A stretch of DNA of 64,000 bases from positions 34,875-98,874 of the forward strand of contig CAYPWY010000006.1 in assembly GCA_964414835.1 (NCBI GenBank), read 5' to 3'. The translations under genes and the position numbers were made by a program. The notes under the pieces are model-generated. The model saw only the letters and a list, made by a program, of their open reading frames with translations, ran no database searches and was not told the DNA's origin. The DNA comes from Eshraghiella sp964414835 (lineage in GTDB: Bacteria; Bacillota; Clostridia; Lachnospirales; Lachnospiraceae). Shown here piece after piece: positions 45,592 through 54,793 of the stretch. Each line of letters starts with the position of its first letter. Positions within the stretch are counted from its first letter, which is position 1.

Positions 45592-46185
45592 ATGGATTTA
45601 ATCACACTATTGCTTTTGGCAGTAGGGCTTTCCATGGATGCCTTTGCTGTGTCCATATGTAAAGGACTGGCAATGAAGCAGCTTAAATTCCGTCACATGC
45701 TCATTGTGGGAGCATGGTTTGGCGGTTTTCAGGCGTTGATGCCGCTGGTAGGCTATTTTCTGGGAAGCCGTTTTATTGCGCTGATTACTTCAGTTGCGCC
45801 TTGGATTGCTTTTGTACTTTTAGCTTTAATCGGTATAAATATGATTAGGGAATCCTTTTCAAAAGGCGATGACCATACATCTGATGCTCTTGGCTTTAAG
45901 ACTATGCTTTTAATGGCAACCGCAACCAGCATTGATGCCCTTGCCGTAGGAATCACCTTTGCATGTATTCCCGTTGCAATAATTCCTGCCGGTATACTTG
46001 TTAATACCATTGCCGCTGTTTTGATTATCGGTATTACTACTTGTCTGTTATCCATGGCAGGAGTCAAGATTGGCAATGTGTTCGGTGCCAGATATAAGAA
46101 CAAAGCTGAATTTGCCGGAGGAATAATTCTCATTTTACTTGGTATCAAAATAATTCTTGAACATTTTGGGATAATATTTTTTTAG
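45592..46185 (+). CDS. mntP: Manganese efflux pump MntP
   Basis: A 197-residue protein of six membrane helices in two repeats, each with an Asp motif: GLSMDAFAVSICKG and ATSIDALAVGITF. MntP exports Mn2+ through the plasma membrane. The manganese riboswitch upstream fixes its role. A Ca2+/Na+ exchanger gene follows after 15 bases and is probably on the same transcript. Confidence 0.95.
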   Translation: MDLITLLLLAVGLSMDAFAVSICKGLAMKQLKFRHMLIVGAWFGGFQALMPLVGYFLGSRFIALITSVAPWIAFVLLALIGINMIRESFSKGDDHTSDALGFKTMLLMATATSIDALAVGITFACIPVAIIPAGILVNTIAAVLIIGITTCLLSMAGVKIGNVFGARYKNKAEFAGGIILILLGIKIILEHFGIIFF

Positions 46186-46200
46186 AAAGGGCGGTGTCAT

Positions 46201-47139
46201 ATGCCATTACCTATTCAATTTTTATTATTGGTGGTCGGATTTGTTCTTCTTATGAAGGGCGCCGATATCTTTGTGGACGGTTCATCAGCATTGGCTGATA
46301 AAATCGGAATCCCACAGATAGTTATAGGACTTACGATTGTTGCTTTCGGCACAAGCGCTCCTGAGGCTGCCATAAGTATTACAGCAGGTGTAAAAGGAAG
46401 CGCAGATTTAGCCGTCAGCAATGTCATTGGAAGCAATATAATGAACGTGCTTCTGATTCTGGGTCTTGCATCGGTAATCTCTCCCCTTGCTATTCAGAAA
46501 AATACTCTTAGATATGAAATTCCTTTTGTGGCTGTTATAACAGCAATCCTGCTCGGTCTGGGTATATGGGGCAATTCTCTCGGACGGATTGACGGAATTA
46601 TTTTTCTTCTGATGATGGCGGGATTTATGGTATATCTTGTGATGATGTCCAAGAAAAACAAAGGTTCTTCGGAAGACGGAACAATTAAGAAGATGCCCCT
46701 GTGGCAAATGATTGTTTTCATACTTCTCGGCGGCGCGGCAATCGTCGGCGGAAGTCAGCTTACTGTCAATGCGGCAACGGAAATTGCCACATATTTCGGA
46801 ATGAGTGAACGCCTTATAGGTCTTACGATTGTTGCTTTCGGAACATCCCTGCCTGAGCTTATCACGTCAGTAACCGCCGCCTGCAAACACAATGCGGATA
46901 TTGCAATCGGAAATATTGTGGGCAGCAATATTTTCAACATATTATTTGTGCTGGGCGCAACCGCAGTTATATCACCTGTCAAATACTCCAACGATTTCAT
47001 TGCCGACAATATTGCTGCCATATGCGTAATGATACTCTTATTTTTCTGCGTACTGAAAAATAAAAAACTTACACGTCCCGGCGGGATTATAATGCTTCTT
47101 ACCTACGCCGCATACTTTGTGTTTTTTATAGTGTTATAA
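46201..47139 (+). CDS. Calcium/sodium antiporter (YrbG/CaxA family)
   Basis: A 312-residue membrane protein with two homologous halves of about five helices. The alpha repeats read GLTIVAFGTSAPEAAIS (about 44-60) and GLTIVAFGTSLPELITS (about 207-223); the Glu in each binds the cation. It exchanges cations across the plasma membrane. Cotranscription with mntP under the manganese riboswitch suggests it may also deal with Mn2+ stress, which is inference. Confidence 0.92.
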   Translation: MPLPIQFLLLVVGFVLLMKGADIFVDGSSALADKIGIPQIVIGLTIVAFGTSAPEAAISITAGVKGSADLAVSNVIGSNIMNVLLILGLASVISPLAIQKNTLRYEIPFVAVITAILLGLGIWGNSLGRIDGIIFLLMMAGFMVYLVMMSKKNKGSSEDGTIKKMPLWQMIVFILLGGAAIVGGSQLTVNAATEIATYFGMSERLIGLTIVAFGTSLPELITSVTAACKHNADIAIGNIVGSNIFNILFVLGATAVISPVKYSNDFIADNIAAICVMILLFFCVLKNKKLTRPGGIIMLLTYAAYFVFFIVL

Positions 47140-47143
47140 AAAT

Positions 47144-47177
47144 AAAGGTGCCACCTTAAAATCGGGTGCGCACCTTT
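47144..47177. terminator. Terminator between the exchanger and flippase genes
   Basis: AAAGGTGC...GCACCTTT with an inner CACC/GGTG pair, T-run on the plus strand and A-run before it. It can serve both convergent genes. Confidence 0.8.
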
Positions 47178-48472
47178 TATTGTATTTGTGATGAACTTCT
47201 CTTGTCTTTTATCATATAATACAATGCCGTTCCCAAATATCCCAAAGCTCTCAGCGTATTTGCCATAAGATATGCAAGTGTCGCTCCGAAAACACCCCCA
47301 TGCTTGGTAAAAACAGGCATTATTATCACTGTTGAGACTGCCGACAATATATTAATTACTATGCTGAAATGCTGGTGCCTGTATATGATAATAACGTTCT
47401 CAAACAACGTGTACACTGCCACCATACCTCCGGCAAGCATAAGCAGCGCATTACTCCACTGGTAACCGTACAAATCTCTTCCGTATATGAATGACAGGAA
47501 AAAACCTCCGGCAAAATACATTACCACCATACTGACAACTGTAATAAATGTGATAACTCCCATCTGCTGCAAAATCAGCCTGTTAAAGGTCTTATGTTCG
47601 CCCCTGTCATGGCACACTGCCATCTTAGTAATCCACATTCTCATAGTAAAACCTGCAAGAAGGTCTACTACAAATGTAGGCATAAAAATCGCACTGAAAT
47701 CCACATACTTGCTGCCGCGCCCGTAATAAGACTCTATTGCCAGCTTAGGCGCACTGTGTATGTAAGCGCACAGAAATGAACTTACAAACAATGCGAAACA
47801 GGCGATTGTCAGGCCTTTTATTGTATGCCACTTGAATTTAACTCCCAGCTTATCAAAATATTTGGTCAGAGGGAAATCAATAATAACTATCAGCAGTATT
47901 GATATTACCGCAAGCACAATGGAGGATATAACAACATCACGTGTTACAGCAAGCATGGCTATATAAACAATAATCATTGATAGGTCTTTGACAAACTGGC
48001 TTTTCCCGCTTACATCAAATCTGAATTTCTGCTGATACAACCCTTCAAAAACATCCGACAGACATTCCGCCATCTTGTAAACAGTCAATGATACAACAAC
48101 TATCGCTATGTCACCCGTGTAGCCTTTGACAAATATCCACACGAAAGTCATAAGCATGGCAGCTATGCAGGTCACAAGGCGGAAGGTAAAATAATCTATA
48201 AAGGAATATTTTTCTCTGACATCCGATACCTGAAAATTACGAACCGAATACTTACCTACCGTAAGCATCATCTGCGCTACAACCATTCCTGCATTATATA
48301 CTCCGGCAGCCGTATCATCCAGCAGATTGGTTATAACCACCAGAAACAAAAGCGACTGCAGCGAATACACTATACCCGAAGAAACCGTCCACGCAAAGGT
48401 TTTCCCTGTATTATTAGTTTCTTTTCCTATAAACAGTCTTTTGAACATACCATAAAATGATAACTCCTCCAA
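47177..48472 (-). CDS. Oligosaccharide flippase family protein (MOP superfamily)
   Basis: A 431-residue membrane protein with about twelve hydrophobic segments. The start (GKTFAWTVSSGIVYSLQSLLFLVVITNLLDDTAAGVYNAGMVVAQM) follows the Wzx/PST pattern. Members move lipid-linked oligosaccharides across the membrane. No glycosyltransferases lie beside it, so its cargo is open. It is about 45 kb from the exopolysaccharide genes at the left edge. Confidence 0.85.
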   Translation of the reverse strand: MEELSFYGMFKRLFIGKETNNTGKTFAWTVSSGIVYSLQSLLFLVVITNLLDDTAAGVYNAGMVVAQMMLTVGKYSVRNFQVSDVREKYSFIDYFTFRLVTCIAAMLMTFVWIFVKGYTGDIAIVVVSLTVYKMAECLSDVFEGLYQQKFRFDVSGKSQFVKDLSMIIVYIAMLAVTRDVVISSIVLAVISILLIVIIDFPLTKYFDKLGVKFKWHTIKGLTIACFALFVSSFLCAYIHSAPKLAIESYYGRGSKYVDFSAIFMPTFVVDLLAGFTMRMWITKMAVCHDRGEHKTFNRLILQQMGVITFITVVSMVVMYFAGGFFLSFIYGRDLYGYQWSNALLMLAGGMVAVYTLFENVIIIYRHQHFSIVINILSAVSTVIIMPVFTKHGGVFGATLAYLMANTLRALGYLGTALYYMIKDKRSSSQIQ

Positions 48473-48506
48473 GAACCCATAAGTGTACTTGGGGGAGTAT
48501 AATTAC

Positions 48507-48722
48507 TTAGTTAGCAGCTTCTTTGGTTGCAAGATACTCATTAATGCGCTCAACGAGCTCGTCCGGATTAATTCCGTGAACCATTGCAGCCTCCTCAAGT
48601 GATTCACCCTGTGCTGACGGACATCCCACACAATGCATTCCCGATGCCATAAGTATTCCTACAATATTGGTGTCCACCTGAATAATATCATGAATAATCA
48701 TATCTTTGCTGATTGTTGCCAT
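48507..48722 (-). CDS. DUF1858 domain protein
   Basis: A 71-residue protein that is a single DUF1858 domain: ISKDMIIHDIIQVDTNIVGILMASGMHCVGCPSAQGESLEEAAMVHGI. The CVGC pair (31-34) is a likely redox disulfide or metal site. Such domains occur beside hybrid cluster and other redox proteins. It lies downstream of and opposite to a ferredoxin gene. Function unknown. Confidence 0.88.
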   Translation of the reverse strand: MATISKDMIIHDIIQVDTNIVGILMASGMHCVGCPSAQGESLEEAAMVHGINPDELVERINEYLATKEAAN

Positions 48723-48865
48723 TATATAATTCCTCCTGTATACATTAGTTATTCATTGGGAGTATTCCCATCTGAAAATACATTATGATTATATAATAAG
48801 TCTAAAATACATTCAAGTCCTTTCTTTAATGATAAATTTTGACTATATTTTCTAATTTTTAACTC

Positions 48866-48894
48866 TTGTGAAATCAAACAACTTGGTATATAAT
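48866..48894 (+). promoter_or_regulatory. Ferredoxin promoter
   Basis: TTGTGA (48866-48871) and a perfect TATAAT (48889-48894) spaced 17 bases, 32 bases before the ferredoxin start. The leader has a TAGGAGG ribosome site. Confidence 0.7.
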
Positions 48895-48926
48895 TAATTT
48901 ATTCTATACTTTAGGAGGTACTTATT

Positions 48927-49097
48927 ATGGCATACGTTATCTCAGATAGCTGTGTTAGCTGCGGTACTTGTGCAGGCGGATGTCCTGCCGGAGCAATTTC
49001 ACAGGGGGATTCACAGTATGAAATCGACAAGGATACTTGTCTTTCATGCGGAGCTTGTGAAGCAGCTTGTCCAGTAGGCGCTATTTCAGCTGAATAA
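48927..49097 (+). CDS. 2[4Fe-4S] ferredoxin
   Basis: A 56-residue clostridial-type ferredoxin. Two Cys motifs are complete: CVSCGTCAGGCP (9-20) and CLSCGACEAACP (38-49). Start ATG 48927 follows AGGAGG at the proper distance. It carries electrons at low potential among hydrogenases, pyruvate:ferredoxin oxidoreductase and others. It is a single-gene unit with promoter and terminator. Confidence 0.96.
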   Translation: MAYVISDSCVSCGTCAGGCPAGAISQGDSQYEIDKDTCLSCGACEAACPVGAISAE

Positions 49098-49136
49098 TCG
49101 TCGAATAAGACGTATACATACGGTTCAACCGTATAA

Positions 49137-49167
49137 GAAAGCCGCCATGCACAGCATGGCGGCTTTC
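49137..49167. terminator. Bidirectional terminator after ferredoxin and the MerR-like gene
   Basis: GAAAGCCGCCATGC-aca-GCATGGCGGCTTTC, 14 base pairs. Confidence 0.9.
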
Positions 49168-49185
49168 TAACATATTACATATTAT

Positions 49186-49746
49186 CTAACCGAATACACT
49201 CTTATGCTTTTTCTTTCTGCTGCGCGGCTCACTTCCTGCTGCTGCCTCACGATTGCTTTTCTGGCAGTTACGGATAGTTTCATCCAGACGTTTGTAACGT
49301 TCCTCTTCCGCCTCCTCCTTCATTCTAAGCAGATAATCCATTTCCTTTATAACCTTGTCACTTACCTTATATGAAATTTCATCTTGCAGAAGAACATTAT
49401 TTTCCTTAAGGGACTGTGTCACTATACCACCTATAATTGCCTTAAACTGCTCCATCTTGTCCGCTGCAGCCGGATGATTTTCAACTGTTTTAATCTCTCC
49501 CACATGTATCGGCTCCAATGTGTTTTCTCCCTTTAACTCTGCCTTAATCGCCTTAAGCTGATATCCCCTCTCCTTCAGCTCTTTAATCTTACAAAACAAA
49601 GCTATATGCTCGTCCGTATAATAGCGGTGTCCCAATTCATTTCTTGGAATTACAAGCCCAAGCTCCTCCTCCCAGTATCTCAGCACATGTGCCTCAAGAC
49701 CTGTCTTTGCCGAAGTTTCTGAAATTATGTATCGCTTTTCTCCCAT
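49186..49746 (-). CDS. MerR-type helix-turn-helix regulator
   Basis: A 186-residue protein. The N-terminus holds a MerR-like winged helix (YIISETSAKTGLEAHVLRYWEEELGLVIPRNELGHRYYTDEHIALFCKIKELKERGYQLKAIK). The rest is a coiled-coil, basic region (KKHKSVFG end) without the effector domain of classic MerR proteins. It resembles regulators found near chromosome-related genes in Firmicutes. Its target is unknown. A 142-base spacer separates it from dnaB. Confidence 0.85.
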   Translation of the reverse strand: MGEKRYIISETSAKTGLEAHVLRYWEEELGLVIPRNELGHRYYTDEHIALFCKIKELKERGYQLKAIKAELKGENTLEPIHVGEIKTVENHPAAADKMEQFKAIIGGIVTQSLKENNVLLQDEISYKVSDKVIKEMDYLLRMKEEAEEERYKRLDETIRNCQKSNREAAAGSEPRSRKKKHKSVFG

Positions 49747-49888
49747 TACGTTCTCCCCTTATGAATTATGTTTTAACTTTTGTCACCTTGATTATAACAG
49801 AACATAATGACATACAATTCATTAATCGTGCGACTTCTTGCGACAAAAAAATACCGCAGCCAACAAGGATATCAGCCACGGTAAATTT

Positions 49889-51238
49889 CTATTCATAATT
49901 ATTGCGGTTTTTAAGCTCAAGATTGGCGAATTTGGTCAAATCAGGTATCCATGCCAGCTCAACCGTTCCCGTAGGACCATTCCTCTGCTTGGCAATTATA
50001 ATCTCTGCAACACCTTTTCTGTCTGTATCCCTATTGTAATATTCATCTCTGTATATGAACATTACAACGTCCGCATCCTGCTCAATAGCTCCCGACTCTC
50101 TAAGGTCTGAAAGCATCGGTCTTTTGTCCGGTCTGCCCTCCACGCTTCGGCTAAGCTGCGAAAGCGCCACAACCGGTACATTAAGTTCCCTGGCTACCCC
50201 CTTAAGGGCACGTGAAATTTCCGATACCTCCTGCTGTCTGGATTCGCTTTTTCCTCCGGCAGTCATAAGCTGTATGTAGTCAATCACAATAAGTCCCAGA
50301 TTATTGTCTCTTTTGAGTTTACGGCACTTGCTCCTGAATTCTCCTATAGATATGCCTGGAGTATCATCTATGATAATATTTGACATTCCTACATTGGAAG
50401 CACCCTCGGCAATATTAGCCCATTCCGCCGGAGATAAATTACCTGTTCTTATGTTCTTGGAATCAACACGTGACTCCATGGATATTATACGGTTTACAAG
50501 CTGAAGCTTTGACATCTCCAGACTGAAAATCGCCGTGGTTGTGTCATGCTTTACGGACACATATTGGGCTATATTAAGCGCAAACGCTGTTTTTCCCATT
50601 GATGGTCTGGCTGCCACCAGTATAAGGTCAGAATTCTGCATACCTGCCATTTTGTAATCCAAATCGGTAAATCCTGTTGCAATGCCGGTTATCTTACCTC
50701 CTGCGTTGGCTGCTGCCTGTATTCTGTCAAGGGCTTCAATGACAATCTCACTTATTGGCTGAAACTCTCCGCCCTGACCATTCTGTGTAAGACTTGTAAC
50801 ATTTTTTTCCGCATTAAAAAGAATGTCATCTATGTCGTCTTTACCTTGGTAACAATCTTCCTCTATGTCATGCACAGTTTTGATAAGTCTGCGCAAAATT
50901 GATTTATTTTTAACTATATCCGCATAATGCCTTATGTTTGCAGATGTGGGAACTGCTGCCAGCACTTCTCGCAAAAATTCCATTCCTGCAATCTCCGGAG
51001 GAGCTCCGGTCTGCCGAACCTTCTCCTGAACCTGTATAAGGTCTGCCGGTCTGCCCTCATTGTTAAGCTGCGCTATTGCATCAAACAAGATTCCGTATTG
51101 GGAGGAATAGAAATCATCCTTCTCCAACATATCAACAGCAATAGCAACCGCTTCCTTGTCCATAAGCATTGAGCCTATAACAGACTGCTCCGCTTCCACA
51201 CTGTGTGGCATCACGCGCTTTATAAGCGCCTCATCCAT
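49889..51238 (-). CDS. dnaB: Replicative DNA helicase DnaB
   Basis: A 449-residue DnaB: N-terminal domain (PHSVEAEQSVIGSML), linker, RecA-like domain with Walker A AARPSMGKTAFAL, Walker B LIVIDYIQLM, LSQLSRSVEGRPDKRPMLSDLRESGAIEQDAD and a C-terminal RNGPTGTVELAW. It unwinds DNA at the fork as a hexamer. It lies 15 bases after rplI in the gdpP-rplI-dnaB order common in Firmicutes. Confidence 0.98.
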   Translation of the reverse strand: MDEALIKRVMPHSVEAEQSVIGSMLMDKEAVAIAVDMLEKDDFYSSQYGILFDAIAQLNNEGRPADLIQVQEKVRQTGAPPEIAGMEFLREVLAAVPTSANIRHYADIVKNKSILRRLIKTVHDIEEDCYQGKDDIDDILFNAEKNVTSLTQNGQGGEFQPISEIVIEALDRIQAAANAGGKITGIATGFTDLDYKMAGMQNSDLILVAARPSMGKTAFALNIAQYVSVKHDTTTAIFSLEMSKLQLVNRIISMESRVDSKNIRTGNLSPAEWANIAEGASNVGMSNIIIDDTPGISIGEFRSKCRKLKRDNNLGLIVIDYIQLMTAGGKSESRQQEVSEISRALKGVARELNVPVVALSQLSRSVEGRPDKRPMLSDLRESGAIEQDADVVMFIYRDEYYNRDTDRKGVAEIIIAKQRNGPTGTVELAWIPDLTKFANLELKNRNNYE

Positions 51239-51253
51239 AAAATATCCTCTCCG

Positions 51254-51700
51254 CTACGCTTCTTTTACCTTAACAGTAAGCTTGGCTGTAACATCCCTAT
51301 GAAGCTTTACAGCTACTATCGATACTCCTGCCGTCCTGATTGGCTCATCCAGTGTTATTTTCTTTTTATCAATCTCAATTCCATGCTGTGCTTTCAGCTC
51401 TGAGGCAATTTCCTTGGAAGAAATTGAGCCGAATGTTCTGCCGTTCTGACCGGACTTAATTGAAACTTCTACAGAAATCCCGCCGATGCGCTCTGCAAGG
51501 GCTTTTGCCTCTTCAAGCTGCTCTCTGGCAATCTTTTCCTCATTGGCTTTCTGAAGCTTCAAATCATTCATATTGCTGGCATTTGCCTCCACCCCAAGCT
51601 TCTTAGGCAAAATAAAATTACGTGCATATCCGTCACTTACATTGACTGTCTGCCCTTTTTTGCCAAGTGATTTAACATCCTGTAATAAAATAACCTTCAT
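51254..51700 (-). CDS. rplI: 50S ribosomal protein L9
   Basis: A 148-residue L9 with the N-terminal MKVILLQDVKSLGKKGQTVNVSDGYARNFILPKKLG, the long connecting helix and the C-terminal rRNA-binding domain (GRTFGSISSKEIASEL). It overlaps the gdpP stop by one base. Confidence 0.98.
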   Translation of the reverse strand: MKVILLQDVKSLGKKGQTVNVSDGYARNFILPKKLGVEANASNMNDLKLQKANEEKIAREQLEEAKALAERIGGISVEVSIKSGQNGRTFGSISSKEIASELKAQHGIEIDKKKITLDEPIRTAGVSIVAVKLHRDVTAKLTVKVKEA

Positions 51701-53745
51701 TAGATTGCACCCTCCTGTATCATCTCATCCAAAGTGTTTTTTACAAGCTGGATGGCATCATCAATACTTATGTCTTTCAGCTGTGCTCCTGCTATTGTCA
51801 TATGACCGCCGCCGCCCAGCCGCTCCATAATAAGCTGCACATTGACCTCATCAATAGACCTTGCGCTTATATAGATTTCATCGTTATAAAGTGTAAAAAC
51901 AATAGACGCCTTTATTCCTGATATATCCAAAAGTTCATTGGCTGCCTGTGCACCGACAATTGTAGGACTTTGAAGCCCTGCGCTGGGACATATTGAAATC
52001 GCATAACTGTCACGGTATACTTCCGCATGTCTCACTGTCTCTGCCTTTGCCTTGTACTCTGACATATCGCTTCTGAGAAGCTTACGAACCCTTATAATGT
52101 CGGCGCCATTACGCCTGATAAAAGCTGCCGCCTCAAAGGTTCTGGCTCCTGCCTTATTGCTGAAATTATTAGTATCAATTAAGATACCAGAATATATGGT
52201 GTCCGCTTCAATAGCCTTAATTTTCACGTTGTCGCATATATACTGCAAAATCTCCGCAACCATCTCACAGGTAGAAGATGCGTAAGGCTCTATATAAGAA
52301 AGGGTCGCATTCTCAATAGGCTCGCTGCCCTGTCTGTGATGGTCTAAAACAACTGTTGTCTTACATTTACCGATAAGCTCCGGACACTCCGTATAGCTCT
52401 TTCTGTTGACATCAACCACAACCAAAAGTGTATTAGATGTGACTTTTGTAACAGCTTCATCACTTGTAACAAAAAGGTCTTTTTCATAATCGGAGCTGTT
52501 CTTATACAAATCAACAATAGGACGAAGAGATGTTGTGACCTCGTTAAGAACAATGTTTGCCTTTTTGTCAAAAGCTCTCGCCGCCGCATATATACCCACA
52601 GCAGCCCCCACAGCATCCACATCGCTTATCTTATGGCCCATAATTAATACATTATCTGTGGCCTCAAGAAGTTCACGCAGGGCATGTGCTTTAACTCTCG
52701 CCTTGACACGGGTATTTTTCTCTATTGTATTGGTCTTGCCGCCGTAATATGTTACCTTGTTGCCCTCCCGGACAACCGCCTGGTCACCGCCCCGTCCAAG
52801 AGCCAAATCTATAGCGGCTCTTGCCATATCATAGTTCTTAGTATATGTACCGTTCATGGCACCGATACCGATACTTAATGTGACCGACATCTCATTTCCT
52901 ATATTAACAGACTTTACATCTTCCAGCACCGAGAATCTGTCTTCCCTTAACTGCTCCAAAAACCTGTATCTGAAAACTACAAGATACTTGTCCTTCTCAA
53001 GCTTCTTGACTATTCCGTTGCCGCCGGAAACATACTTATTAATCTTACGGTCAACAAGCGCTATAAGAAGTGAACGGCGCACTTCATCAATACTTTCCAG
53101 CGCCTCATCATAATTATCAATATATATCAGACCAACAACGCATCTCTCATCATGGAGTTCCTTGCGACATTCATTAATCTCTGTCTCATCAAAAAGATAT
53201 ATTGCATACAGCTTGGAATTTTCATCCGTCACTATTATGCTGGTGTCCGTATTTATTCCATCCATATCAACAGTCTCTATAACCAGTCTGTAATCCCTGT
53301 CGTTAAAAGTAAGCTGAACTTCATTAATCTGGTTTTGACTGCCGGTATAATCTAATTGTTCTATTTCAGGAAAAATAGATGTTATATTCCTGTGATAATT
53401 GTCCTTACTGATAATTTCCGCAAAAGCATTGTTCAGCCAAATTATCTTGCCATCCTCATCCAGCAATCCGTAGGGCACCATAAAATCATCCATCATGCGC
53501 TTCTGCATCTGAGCGTAGCCTGAAGCAAACTCAATTATTCCTCTGGTAAAAAGATTACGCTTAGTAAACACAAATATCGCAAACGCAACAATATATACAA
53601 ACAACGCTGCGGAAAAAATCGCCGCCGCACGCAGGTCAAAAAAGTACAATGCGATATTAACTAAGGCAAAAAACACTGCGCCGTATGCCGGCCAACGCAG
53701 ATACGCCCTAAGCGGCCCTTTAATTTTACCAAATGTACCCTTCAT
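51700..53745 (-). CDS. gdpP: Cyclic-di-AMP phosphodiesterase GdpP
   Basis: Start at ATG 53745 with AGGAG eight bases upstream; 681 residues. Order: two membrane helices (about 16-60), PAS-like domain, degenerate GGDEF domain, then DHH (MGHKISDVDAVGAAVG, VVDVN, LDHHRQG) and DHHA1 with RLGGGGHMTIAGAQL. It cleaves c-di-AMP at the membrane and so affects cell-wall and potassium balance. It heads gdpP-rplI-dnaB. Confidence 0.96.
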   Translation of the reverse strand: MKGTFGKIKGPLRAYLRWPAYGAVFFALVNIALYFFDLRAAAIFSAALFVYIVAFAIFVFTKRNLFTRGIIEFASGYAQMQKRMMDDFMVPYGLLDEDGKIIWLNNAFAEIISKDNYHRNITSIFPEIEQLDYTGSQNQINEVQLTFNDRDYRLVIETVDMDGINTDTSIIVTDENSKLYAIYLFDETEINECRKELHDERCVVGLIYIDNYDEALESIDEVRRSLLIALVDRKINKYVSGGNGIVKKLEKDKYLVVFRYRFLEQLREDRFSVLEDVKSVNIGNEMSVTLSIGIGAMNGTYTKNYDMARAAIDLALGRGGDQAVVREGNKVTYYGGKTNTIEKNTRVKARVKAHALRELLEATDNVLIMGHKISDVDAVGAAVGIYAAARAFDKKANIVLNEVTTSLRPIVDLYKNSSDYEKDLFVTSDEAVTKVTSNTLLVVVDVNRKSYTECPELIGKCKTTVVLDHHRQGSEPIENATLSYIEPYASSTCEMVAEILQYICDNVKIKAIEADTIYSGILIDTNNFSNKAGARTFEAAAFIRRNGADIIRVRKLLRSDMSEYKAKAETVRHAEVYRDSYAISICPSAGLQSPTIVGAQAANELLDISGIKASIVFTLYNDEIYISARSIDEVNVQLIMERLGGGGHMTIAGAQLKDISIDDAIQLVKNTLDEMIQEGAI

Positions 53746-53861
53746 ATCATAATCTCCTAATAATATACACACTGCACTCAGGCATATGACTTGCCTACGC
53801 ATCACAGCCGACAGTTCTCGTGTACATTGTACCACACACAATCAATTTTGACTAGTACAAG

Positions 53862-53899
53862 AATTAAAAGACCGGTCCGCCCTTACTGGCTGACCGGTC
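53862..53899 (-). terminator. Terminator of the sugar ABC transporter operon
   Basis: The minus strand reads GACCGGTCAGCC...GGCGGACCGGTC then TTTTAATT, 29 bases after the last permease gene. Confidence 0.85.
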
Positions 53900-53927
53900 A
53901 ATGCTGTTTTGACTATTTATGTACTCA

Positions 53928-54791
53928 TTAGCCCTTAACAGAACCCATAGCAATACCTGATACAATATGTCTTGAAAGAATAAGGTATACAATAATTACA
54001 GGGAAAATGGAAAGCGTAATCATCATATATACCTGACCCATATCAAACTTCAGATAATCGGCGGAACGAAGCTGTGCAATGAGAATAGGAATTGTCTTCA
54101 TATCCTCTTTCTTAAGTATATAAGTAGGAATAAAGAAATTATTCCAGCTGCTTACAAAAGTAAATATTGCCTGAACCGCAATCGCCGGTTTCATAAGAGG
54201 AAGTGCTATTGTGTTGAAGGTTCTCATCTCGTTGGAGCCGTCAATTCTTGCCGCCTCAATAAGCGCAAGAGGCAATGCACTGTCCATATACTGTTTCAGA
54301 TAATAGAATGTAACAGGCGCCGCAATTGTAGGTACAATAAGCGGTATAAAGTTATTAATCAGGTTCATCTTAGTCATCAACTGAATGAAACCAAGAACAG
54401 TTACCTGTGTCGGAACCATCATAATCATAAGAATGAACGTGAAAATAAATTTCTTAAGCTTAAAATTATATACATGTATCGCATATGCCGTCATTGTTGA
54501 AAAATATGTACTCAGCAATGCCGATGACGCCGCAATAATCAAGCTGTTTCTCAAGCCCTTAAATACGGGCTGGGAGCTGTTAATAAGGTTTTTAAAATTC
54601 TGTGCAAAATGTGTACTCGGAATAAATGAGATTCCTTTTTGAATCTCACCTGTATTTCTGGTCGAATAAATCAACAGGATATAGAACCAAAAGAGGCAGA
54701 GTATTGATAAAATTATTAATACGATATAAGCTATTACACGTCTTGCGCGAGTTGATGCACTCTTTTTGATTTCACCAATCGGTTCGCTCAT
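53928..54791 (-). CDS. Carbohydrate ABC transporter permease (MalG/CUT1 type)
   Basis: A 287-residue permease with six membrane helices. The coupling loop is EAARIDGSNEMRTFNTIALPLMKPAI and the end is the CUT1-typical SGIAMGSVKG. It follows the other permease by two bases. The substrate is probably cellobiose or a short cellodextrin, inferred from the linked phosphorylase. No ATPase gene is present, as is common for CUT1 systems sharing MsmK. Confidence 0.93.
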   Translation of the reverse strand: MSEPIGEIKKSASTRARRVIAYIVLIILSILCLFWFYILLIYSTRNTGEIQKGISFIPSTHFAQNFKNLINSSQPVFKGLRNSLIIAASSALLSTYFSTMTAYAIHVYNFKLKKFIFTFILMIMMVPTQVTVLGFIQLMTKMNLINNFIPLIVPTIAAPVTFYYLKQYMDSALPLALIEAARIDGSNEMRTFNTIALPLMKPAIAVQAIFTFVSSWNNFFIPTYILKKEDMKTIPILIAQLRSADYLKFDMGQVYMMITLSIFPVIIVYLILSRHIVSGIAMGSVKG

Positions 54792-54793
54792 AT

